Positions 1-6,721 of a stretch of DNA of 64,000 bases are shown here, one piece after another (within the stretch, counting starts at the first letter, position 1; every line of letters begins with the position of its first letter). Source of the stretch: Lyngbya sp. PCC 8106 (GTDB lineage: Bacteria; Cyanobacteriota; Cyanobacteriia; Cyanobacteriales; Microcoleaceae); contig NZ_AAVU01000031.1 in assembly GCF_000169095.1 (NCBI RefSeq), forward strand, positions 20,436-84,435, given 5' to 3'. The notes beneath the pieces are model-generated. The model searched no databases. It was given only the letters and a program-made list of their open reading frames with translations, and was not told the DNA's origin. Position numbers and translations under genes: made by a program.

Positions 1-1
1 A

Positions 2-2173
2 TTCCCATTGGACTCAGAGAATCAAGATTATGATGACTTGAATGAACTCCCATTGGACTTAGAGAATCAAGATTTGCCTATTAATCCGCACACAGAAGAA
101 TCTTTATCGGATGGTAATCAAGTATCTAATCAAGATTATGATGACTCGAATGAACTCCCATTGGACTTAGAGAATCAAGATTTGCCTATTAATCCGCACA
201 CAGAAGAATCTTTATCGGATGGTAATCAAGTATCTAATCAAGATTATGATGACTCGAATGAACTCCCATTGGACTTAGAGAATCAAGATTTGCCTATTAA
301 TCCGCACACAGAAGAATCTTTATCGGATGGTAATCAAGTATCTAATCGAGATGCTGATGTTACGATTACTGCAACGGTTAATAACATTTCAGGTAAAGCA
401 TTTGTTAAAGTTTTTGAACCTGCGCGTCTTAATTCTATCGAGATTGATCTATCTGAAACAATATGGAACCTTGATTCATCTTTAATAATATTGTACCCCG
501 GTCAAACTTTCCAATTTACAGTAAAAGGTTTTGACCAAAGGGGTAATGAATTTTCTGTTGAGTCTGTTTATTGGGAAGCGGTAGGAGGAAAAATTGACCA
601 ACAAGGTTGTTTAACTGTTGATGAAAACGCTAAAGGTTCTTTTGAAGTTACCGCATCTATTCCCAGCCATAATCTCAAAGCCTCTGCTCAATTTATTGTT
701 CCTCCTGTCTTAAAACATTTCTTTATTTCACCAGAAAATATATCTATTGAACCGAATCAGCCCGTGAATTTTGATGTTATTGCATACGATCAGACAGGCG
801 AACTCTATGCTTTGGATGATTTGAAATGGGAGTGTAGTCCAGGAGGTAAAATCAGTTCTAATAGAGTTTTTAAAGGAGAATATCAAGAACGTTATGTAAC
901 TGTTACTGCGAGTGTGGGAGAAGTTTATAAAACTGCTGATGTTACATTACTTCCGGTTTTAAGAGAAATTAAGATTAATCCGAGTTCAATTATTCAATTA
1001 GAACCTTGTGAAGAGCAGCAATTTACTGTAATTGGCATAGATCAGTTTAATTGTGAAATTAACTCCGAATTAGTGATCTGGGAAGCAACGGGGGGAACAA
1101 TTAATCAACAGGGATATTACACTGCGGGTTATGATTCAAAGGGATTGTACAAAGTCAAAGCTAAGGCTTATAAAAACGATCTCAGAATAAAACTCTTTAT
1201 TTTCGGAAGCTATCTGGAAACTTTTGTAAAAATTATCCGGGAGTTAGAACGGGTTTACTCTCTGGGAATAAAGCTATTTGGTAGTACAGAAGAAAATTCG
1301 GAATTTGATGGAGAATGTGAGACTGTAGAAGAATTTGATATTTCAGAGGTTGCTCTAGATTCTGATGTATCTATTCTTGACTTAAATCTACAATCTTGGA
1401 TACTGAAACAAAAGATAAAATTTATCTTGCAAATTCTAGATTGGATTGCCAAAGGATGTATTTCAATATCAGCAATATCTGATTCTGTAGACGTTGAAAT
1501 TATTCCCGTCCTTACAACACTAGAACTATCTTCAAACAAACCAGAACTTCAACCCGGTGAACAGTGTACTTTAACGCTTAAGGGGGACGATCAAGTTGGA
1601 GATTCAATTAAAGTAAATGATGTTAAATGGCAGTCCAAAGGAGGTCAAATTACCGCGAAAAAAGATAATCAATTATTGAATTTCATGATTTCTAAAAAGT
1701 CTAACGATTTGATTGCTGAATTTGATTTTATTGCTGGCGATGTAGAGGGGGAATTCTCAGTTCAAGCTAGAGTTGGAGAAGATAGTGATTCAATCTCGAT
1801 AAAAATTAAAGATACAAATTATCAGTTTACTTCACCGAATGATCAGCCACAAAATCCCGAAAATAATAGTTCAAGCAATTCAAATCATCAGTCACAAAAT
1901 TCCGCCAATAATAGTTCAAGCAATCCAAATCATCAGTCACAATATCATGCAAATTTTGATAAAGATTCCGATCCCATACAATTATTATTGCATCGATTAA
2001 CAACGGAATGTAAGCCGCACAAAATCAATAGATATGAATTGGTGAGAGTTGTTTCTAGAAAAGTAAAAAGAATAATGTATGGGTCTGATCATAAAATTAC
2101 TGTAAAACAAGCCACTGTTTTGGCGATAGAAGAAATTCTAGAAGAAGCTAAAAAGAAAATCGGCGCCGCCTAG
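2..2173 (+). CDS. Repetitive bacterial Ig-like protein, 5'-truncated by window edge, omega-like C-terminus
   Basis: The reading frame is open from the first base, and the residues before the first possible start (FP at bases 2-7, then LDSENQD) already match the repeat unit, so the true start lies outside the window. In order: three near-identical 36-residue acidic repeats; at least four Ig-like beta modules of the BIG2 type, each with a 'PGQ/PNQ-x-FxV ... DQ-G ... W-GG-I' pattern; a less regular insert near residues 390-490; a Ser/Asn/Gln-rich linker around residues 610-645; and a basic-acidic helical tail. The tail (NRYELVRVVSRKVKRI ... AIEEILEEA) resembles the core of RNA polymerase omega. 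Ig-like modules usually act in adhesion or cell-surface structure; the tail does not fit that and its role is unknown. No signal peptide can be judged. Confidence 0.8.
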   Translation, partial: FPLDSENQDYDDLNELPLDLENQDLPINPHTEESLSDGNQVSNQDYDDSNELPLDLENQDLPINPHTEESLSDGNQVSNQDYDDSNELPLDLENQDLPINPHTEESLSDGNQVSNRDADVTITATVNNISGKAFVKVFEPARLNSIEIDLSETIWNLDSSLIILYPGQTFQFTVKGFDQRGNEFSVESVYWEAVGGKIDQQGCLTVDENAKGSFEVTASIPSHNLKASAQFIVPPVLKHFFISPENISIEPNQPVNFDVIAYDQTGELYALDDLKWECSPGGKISSNRVFKGEYQERYVTVTASVGEVYKTADVTLLPVLREIKINPSSIIQLEPCEEQQFTVIGIDQFNCEINSELVIWEATGGTINQQGYYTAGYDSKGLYKVKAKAYKNDLRIKLFIFGSYLETFVKIIRELERVYSLGIKLFGSTEENSEFDGECETVEEFDISEVALDSDVSILDLNLQSWILKQKIKFILQILDWIAKGCISISAISDSVDVEIIPVLTTLELSSNKPELQPGEQCTLTLKGDDQVGDSIKVNDVKWQSKGGQITAKKDNQLLNFMISKKSNDLIAEFDFIAGDVEGEFSVQARVGEDSDSISIKIKDTNYQFTSPNDQPQNPENNSSSNSNHQSQNSANNSSSNPNHQSQYHANFDKDSDPIQLLLHRLTTECKPHKINRYELVRVVSRKVKRIMYGSDHKITVKQATVLAIEEILEEAKKKIGAA
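20..343 (+). repeat. Three tandem 108-bp coding repeats
   Basis: The units start at 20, 128 and 236, all with the same 108-bp period, and encode a 36-residue segment starting NQDYDD and ending GNQVS. Copies differ by only one or two bases (for example ttg versus tcg in the first copy). Near-identity at DNA level points to recent expansion by slippage or unequal recombination. Bases 1-19 look like the end of a further unit, so the array probably extends beyond the window. Confidence 0.95.
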
Positions 2174-2193
2174 TAAGTTTAAAGAAACATAGG

Positions 2194-2316
2194 ATGTTCA
2201 GCGATCGTGAACGGGTTCGTCAAATTGAAGCCAAAGCCTTACAAAAACTCCGTCAACCCAAGCGTTCCAACCGAGTTCGTCATTACTTAGAATATTTCAC
2301 AGGACGGGGTGACTAG
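2194..2316 (+). pseudogene. Sigma-70 family factor, C-terminal region 4.2 remnant
   Basis: A 40-codon frame (MFSDRERVRQIEAKAL..., ending in GRGD) matches the end of cyanobacterial sigma-70 factors: RERVRQIEAKAL is the region 4.2 recognition-helix hallmark, followed by the usual basic KLRQPKRSNRVRHYLE tail. All upstream regions (1.2, 2, 3, 4.1) are missing, so it cannot work as a sigma factor. It sits 20 bp after the Ig-like gene in another frame. It is most simply the debris of a sigma gene broken by the rearrangement that placed the Ig-like gene here. A short independently translated protein is possible but less likely. Confidence 0.75.
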
Positions 2317-2510
2317 GAAGCTAAAATGTAGATTGAGTAGTATTTAATCGATTTTGAGGGTAAGTCTGATAGAATTGTGGAAGCATTTTTCACGCATTAG
2401 CGGTATGGTCGATAATTGAGACTGTGATTTTTCTAGCACAGATTACTCTCATTACCAAGTTACAAGGCTTTTAGCAGGGTTGTTACCCCAACAGATTCAA
2501 TACTTTTTTT

Positions 2511-2744
2511 ATGACTTCAGAAAATCCTAAACCCCTAAATCCCTGGAATTATAAACCTTGGTGGTGTCAACCTTGGTCAATCTTGTTAACAGGAATTTCT
2601 TTAATTGCAGGAAGTTGGCTAGTCTTTCAAACCCTTTGGTTAACTGCTATTATTGCGATTCCGATTTTAGTTTGGATGGGATACTTTCTATTACTCTGGC
2701 CAAAATTAATGGTGGAAAGCGGTATCCTAGACTCCAAACGTTAA
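2511..2744 (+). CDS. Small conserved cyanobacterial membrane protein (DUF6737-like)
   Basis: 77 residues. The Trp-rich N-terminus (NPWNYKPWWCQPWSI) precedes two closely spaced hydrophobic helices (about residues 24-42 and 45-63), so it is probably an inner- or thylakoid-membrane hairpin. The 'PW-YKPWWCQPWSI' start is a recurrent signature of an uncharacterised cyanobacterial family; the DUF number is from memory. Its stop codon overlaps the stop of clpS on the other strand, so the two genes converge with no spacer. Function unknown. Confidence 0.75.
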   Translation: MTSENPKPLNPWNYKPWWCQPWSILLTGISLIAGSWLVFQTLWLTAIIAIPILVWMGYFLLLWPKLMVESGILDSKR

Positions 2745-3034
2745 GCCTTTTCTAAGGGGGCCATCGTTAATCCCTCTCGGCTTAATTGAGTATGATAAAG
2801 TTCAGCCTGTTCTAGAGGGCCAACCCATACCGTTGCTTGACCTTCAAAGTGAACTTGATTCGTAAGTTTCCAGGCTAGATCACTATTCATTCCTGGAATA
2901 TACTTCATCAGACAACTAGAAACGTGTTCAAAGGTGTTGAAGTCGTCGTTCAGAACAATTACCTTATAGTTGGGATAAGGTTGCTGGGTAACTTGACTGG
3001 AACGACTGGGCGCAACAGTAGGAGAAGAAGTCAT
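2741..3034 (-). CDS. clpS: ATP-dependent Clp protease adaptor ClpS
   Basis: 97 residues, normal length for ClpS. After a flexible N-terminus comes the ClpS core: 'YKVIVLNDDFNTFEHV' contains the N-degron pocket Asn-Asp-Asp, followed by 'CLMKYIPGM' and the 'VHFEGQATVWVGPLEQAELY' strand-helix. ClpS binds the N-domain of ClpA/ClpC and hands over substrates with destabilising N-terminal residues. Cyanobacteria often have two paralogues; this one keeps the canonical DD pair but cannot be assigned to ClpS1 or ClpS2 by eye. Convergent with the small membrane-protein gene, sharing stop-codon bases. Confidence 0.95.
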   Translation of the reverse strand: MTSSPTVAPSRSSQVTQQPYPNYKVIVLNDDFNTFEHVSSCLMKYIPGMNSDLAWKLTNQVHFEGQATVWVGPLEQAELYHTQLSREGLTMAPLEKA

Positions 3035-3224
3035 GGGTCAGTTACCAGAACAAGGGTTTAACAACTCTACAATCAAAACTTTAATCCAAACTCAACCGAA
3101 TAGCTCGGATATACTATTGGCAAATTTAGCCATTAATCTAAAGATATAACACAAATCTACAACTTGACAAGGGGTTAATCTCCATAACACAAGTCAAGAA
3201 ATAAGTCAAGGGTTCTTTTCTGAA

Positions 3225-3300
3225 TTTTTTGAGCTACAGGACTAGCCGGACTCGAACCGTGCTTATAGTCTGTAACTCTTATAACTCGTTGATCACGTTT
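3225..3300 (-). other. tRNA-like remnant (T-arm fragment)
   Basis: On the minus strand a GGTTCGAGTCC T-loop-like sequence is followed by GGCTAGTCC and then GTAGCTC. This resembles a tRNA 3' half, but only three T-stem pairs form and no matching 5' acceptor strand exists, so it is not a working tRNA. It lies about 100 bp downstream of the tRNA-Arg gene. The 363 bp between clpS and tRNA-Arg holds nothing else recognisable. Confidence 0.3.
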
Positions 3301-3397
3301 ACTCAATCTCCACACAAGTAGAGAAGTAAGTAAATAGCAAGTAATTCAACTTGAACTATCTACTTGAAATCACGTTAGTATAAGGTTTTAAGAAGAA

Positions 3398-3471
3398 CGG
3401 GCTAGGAGGGATTCGAACCCCCGACACCGTGGTCCGTAGCCACGTGCTCTAGTCCACTGAGCTACAAGCCC
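3398..3471 (-). tRNA. tRNA-Arg (anticodon ACG)
   Basis: The minus strand reads GGGCTTGTAGCTCAG..., with a D-arm GCTC/GAGC, an anticodon stem CGTGG/CCACG closing a CTACGGA loop (anticodon ACG, reading CGN arginine codons after A-to-I editing), and a T-arm GGGGGTTCGAATCCCTC. The acceptor stem pairs except for one U-U opposition near its base. The CCA end is not encoded. Length 74 including the discriminator G. Confidence 0.93.
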
Positions 3472-3561
3472 TGACAACTCTAAGGTTTAAGATCGCATTT
3501 GACAGGTCAAATTGATCTTTAACTTATCGCCTGAGTCATCATAATAACACATTTTTGCAGA

Positions 3562-4074
3562 ATGACAAACAATTTCCCCAAAAACCCACAATCCTTAACC
3601 CACCTCAACGATAGAGGAGAAGTGAATATGGTTGATGTCTCGGCTAAAGCCTCTACTCGTCGAGAAGCGGTGGCGGCAGGTCAAGTGCGGATGTCTCGCT
3701 TAACGTTTGAAACACTGGTCGCGGGCAACGCACCCAAAGGAGATGTGATCACAACCGCCAAACTCGCGGGAATTATGGCCGCTAAACAAACCGCTCAGTT
3801 AATTCCCTTGTGTCATCCCTTACCTTTAAGTAAAATCGATGTTCAACTCACCCCAGATCCCAAACTTCCCGGTTATCAAATTCGCGTTCAAGTCGTCACC
3901 GCTTCAGAAACCGGAGTCGAAATGGAAGCGCTAACTGCGGTGTCTGTCACAGCGTTAACCCTCTATGACATGGCAAAAGCCCTAGAAAAATCAATCCAAA
4001 TAGAATGTATTCGCCTGGTGAGTAAAACGGGGGGAAAATCGGGAGACTATTACAGTCTGTCAGAAGAAAAATAG
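3562..4074 (+). CDS. moaC: Cyclic pyranopterin monophosphate synthase accessory protein MoaC
   Basis: 170 residues, family length. MoaC acts with MoaA in the first step of molybdenum cofactor synthesis, making cyclic pyranopterin monophosphate from the GTP-derived intermediate. Diagnostic stretches are all present: 'MVDVSAK' at the start of the core, 'IPLCHPLPLS' with the conserved His, 'GVEMEALTAVSVTALTLYDM' with its Glu and Asp, and the terminal 'VSKTGGKSG' active-site lysines. It stands alone here; no other moa gene is nearby. Confidence 0.97.
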   Translation: MTNNFPKNPQSLTHLNDRGEVNMVDVSAKASTRREAVAAGQVRMSRLTFETLVAGNAPKGDVITTAKLAGIMAAKQTAQLIPLCHPLPLSKIDVQLTPDPKLPGYQIRVQVVTASETGVEMEALTAVSVTALTLYDMAKALEKSIQIECIRLVSKTGGKSGDYYSLSEEK

Positions 4075-4206
4075 CAAAATAGTTCTCAGCTAACATTTGC
4101 TGTGAATTTTTTGTGACTAAATGTATTAAATAAATGTTCAGGCAAAACAGATCTCGCTTAAAATAGATATAGAGACATAGTAAAGAATTGCTTAGGAGCG
4201 AAAGAA

Positions 4207-4467
4207 ATGCCTCCCCGTTGGCCTCGACAACCCGACCGTAAAGATCCCGCTTATCGACGCTTAGATGACCGCATGAACTTTGCTGTTCATGTCGCATTTT
4301 TTGCACTGTGCAATTCCGGTTTATGGTTTTTTCAGAACATTCAAGCGGCAAAATGGCCCTGGGCTATCTGGGTAACAGGGGCTTGGCTGCTTCTTCTGGG
4401 GATGCACGGAATTTACATTTTTGCGATCGCAGACTATACTTCTGTTCGACAAAATCAACCCAATTAA
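4207..4467 (+). CDS. 2TM domain-containing small membrane protein
   Basis: 86 residues. A charged, Pro/Arg-rich N-terminus with 'DPAYRRLDDRMNFAVHVAFFA' leads into a first transmembrane helix (about 25-42) and, after a Trp-rich turn, a second (about 50-72). This is the layout of the '2TM domain' family found singly or fused to sensor proteins. A purine-rich AGGAGCG upstream of the ATG fits a ribosome-binding site. Function unknown. Confidence 0.75.
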   Translation: MPPRWPRQPDRKDPAYRRLDDRMNFAVHVAFFALCNSGLWFFQNIQAAKWPWAIWVTGAWLLLLGMHGIYIFAIADYTSVRQNQPN

Positions 4468-4551
4468 GAGATACATTGTCTAGAATAAGAGGGAATGGCT
4501 GGAGCGAAAGCTCTGAAGCTAGTTGTGTCAGTAACAATCAAAATTTAAGTT

Positions 4552-4851
4552 ATGCCGACTACACAAGAAATCGAAAAACTAGCTGCTGAAATTGGCGAAA
4601 ATATTTATATTGACGTTGCTCAATGGCATCTTTTGTTATCAGATGCTCATCTGCATACATCAGTTGCCGAACAGCTTTATCCTTTACTCAAAGATAGAAA
4701 TTTAGAAGCAGATCAAATTAACACAGTTTTGCAAGGAATTTATGTTCCTTTAGGGGGTGGAAAAATGACAGCATCACTTGCGGATTTGATCCCGACATCA
4801 GTGCAAAGCGATCTACTCAAAATCTTAGAAGAATATCAGCGTCAGATGTAA
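4552..4851 (+). CDS. DUF3181 family cyanobacterial protein
   Basis: 99 residues, soluble and mostly helical, with the family pattern 'IEKLAAEIGENIYIDVAQWHLLLSDAHLH' followed by 'VLQGIYVPLGGGK' and a C-terminal amphipathic helix. DUF3181 is essentially restricted to cyanobacteria and uncharacterised. It is separate from its neighbours and on the same strand. No catalytic motif is visible. Confidence 0.8.
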   Translation: MPTTQEIEKLAAEIGENIYIDVAQWHLLLSDAHLHTSVAEQLYPLLKDRNLEADQINTVLQGIYVPLGGGKMTASLADLIPTSVQSDLLKILEEYQRQM

Positions 4852-4934
4852 GTTTTGAATTTGATATTTACCCACATTATTAGCCTCAACAGCACAAATA
4901 AATGGAAAACTACAGACAAGCTAGGAAAAATCCT

Positions 4935-5588
4935 ATGAAACGAAACGTAGGAATTGTCAGTGTTATTGTAACTGCGAGTCTCCTCAGTATTATTGCACCC
5001 ACAACGGCTCAATATCGTCCAGATCGTCCTACCTTTTTCAGTGATGGAGATCAGGAACTTGAGCAAGAAATTAACCGCATCGATCACCCCTCAAAACAAA
5101 ATTCAGAACCCGTTCTTTCCTTTGAACAAGCTCAAAAACCGAGCGAAGAAATTACCCAACTTCCCGGAAATATCATCGTAGCAATGCCCGGAGCCTTTCG
5201 AGGAGAACGCCGGGAAACTTTGGATACATCAGGCGGTCAACTAGAATTTACGGTACTAGCAACTCGTCAAAGTGATTCCAAGTTTACGGTTGCTTATTCG
5301 ATCCCTTTAAACTCGACTCGTTTAGGTGAACCTCAAGCCTTATTTAACCAAATTAGAGACAGTTATATTAAAGGTAGACCTGTAGAATTAGTCGGAGAAC
5401 GTAATATTGCGCTACAACGTTATCCGGGTCGAGAAATTAATTTATCCAGCTTCCGGGAAAATCACCAGTTTAGAGTTTACCTCGTCGGTCAACGAGTTTA
5501 TGTTTTGGGAGTGAGTAAAGCCAAAGACGGAGGCTCGACACAAGATATTAGCCAATTTTTTAACTCCTTTCAACTTCGCACTCAGTAA
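4935..5588 (+). CDS. Exported conserved cyanobacterial protein
   Basis: The upstream in-frame ATG at 4902 would place charged residues before the signal; the ATG at 4935 follows an AGGA-type site and starts directly with a signal peptide (MKRNVGIVSVIVTASLLSIIAPTTAQ), so I chose it (217 residues). After a disordered acidic stretch (to about residue 80), the C-terminal 130 residues form a compact beta-rich domain ending 'VLGVSKAKDGG... FFNSFQL'. The FxNSFxL ending resembles stress- or lipid-related secreted cyanobacterial proteins, but no function can be named. Probably periplasmic. Confidence 0.7.
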   Translation: MKRNVGIVSVIVTASLLSIIAPTTAQYRPDRPTFFSDGDQELEQEINRIDHPSKQNSEPVLSFEQAQKPSEEITQLPGNIIVAMPGAFRGERRETLDTSGGQLEFTVLATRQSDSKFTVAYSIPLNSTRLGEPQALFNQIRDSYIKGRPVELVGERNIALQRYPGREINLSSFRENHQFRVYLVGQRVYVLGVSKAKDGGSTQDISQFFNSFQLRTQ

Positions 5589-5663
5589 AGGTCAACATCA
5601 AGGATTAAAATTAAGGTAAGCTAGACTCGGTTAAAATCTAGCTGTGTTTGAATCTAAAACCCA

Positions 5664-6521
5664 ATGATAAGAAAACTGGCTCAAATTGTACTGAGTTTAG
5701 CTTTATCTATTTTTTTTCCTTTACCCAGTTTTGGGGCGACCGTATTAGAAGAGATCAAAACCACAGGCATTCTCAAAGCCGGAGTCAGGCAGGATGCTGC
5801 CCCATTCGGCTATCGTTCCGCTACAGGAGAATGGGAAGGATACTGTATCGCATTAATCGAGTTACTCGCCACCCGCTTACAAGAACAACTCAATTTAAGC
5901 CAAGCGATTAAGATAGAATATATAAAGTCCACGCTGGAAAATCGCGAACAGATCGTCAGAGATAAAACTGTTCATCTCGAATGTGGCCCCAATACCGTCA
6001 CTCGTACACCCCAATCCGGGATCGTTTACTCAGATCGATTTTTAATTACAGGTGTGTACCTGTTAGTACGACCGGATAATAAAGGCTATATTAATCCGTC
6101 AGGTGCGTTAGAAAATATTTCCATCGGTGTGCTTCCGGCTTCCCTCACCCAAAGGTTTATTACCAGTCGATATTCCCTCGCTCAACCCATTGAGTATCCG
6201 GGAATTTCTGGGCGAGAAGCCGCAGTTAAAGACGTTCTCAGTGGCCAAATTAATGCTTTCGCCAGTGACGGACTTTTATTAGTCGGAGAAGTTTTGAGAC
6301 AGCCAGAAGTCAGCAAAGCAGATTACGCACTCGTTCCCTCTGAACCCCTAACCTGTGAATTTTATGGGATGATTCTGCCCGCAGGAGATATTGCTTGGCT
6401 CAATACCATCAATTCTCTGATTTTAGTTCAGGAAAGTGTAGAGATCCTCACGAAATTGTACGGCGATGATTCGGCCTATGTTCAAACGACAGAAGCTGCT
6501 ATCAAAAAGTGTATGCCCTAA
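5664..6521 (+). CDS. Extracellular solute-binding protein family 3 (amino-acid type)
   Basis: 285 residues with a cleavable signal peptide (hydrophobic residues about 5-24, cleavage near FGA). The mature part follows the SBP_bac_3 layout: 'GILKAGVRQDAAPFGYRS' (lobe-1 ligand strand), 'WEGYCIALIELLATRL' and the ligand-binding 'GREAAVKDVLSGQINAFASDG' with the conserved Asp. Such proteins deliver polar amino acids to ABC transporters; no permease or ATPase gene is adjacent, so this may be an orphan binding or sensing protein. The 200 bp after it contain nothing identifiable. Confidence 0.88.
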   Translation: MIRKLAQIVLSLALSIFFPLPSFGATVLEEIKTTGILKAGVRQDAAPFGYRSATGEWEGYCIALIELLATRLQEQLNLSQAIKIEYIKSTLENREQIVRDKTVHLECGPNTVTRTPQSGIVYSDRFLITGVYLLVRPDNKGYINPSGALENISIGVLPASLTQRFITSRYSLAQPIEYPGISGREAAVKDVLSGQINAFASDGLLLVGEVLRQPEVSKADYALVPSEPLTCEFYGMILPAGDIAWLNTINSLILVQESVEILTKLYGDDSAYVQTTEAAIKKCMP

Positions 6522-6721
6522 ACAATCACCCGTGACTTCCTCCTGAATTAACCACCCCGAAGGTGTAGAGGCAATTTAGGGAATAAATTAGATAAATTCG
6601 CTAATCTTGATATGGGAGCCAATCAGAGTCTTCTGCCTTTCATCAAAACGGTCAACTCAACGGCGTGGCATCGAAATCTGGCTTCCCCTCCCTCAGCTTA
6701 ACAACAAATAGCGGATTGGAC

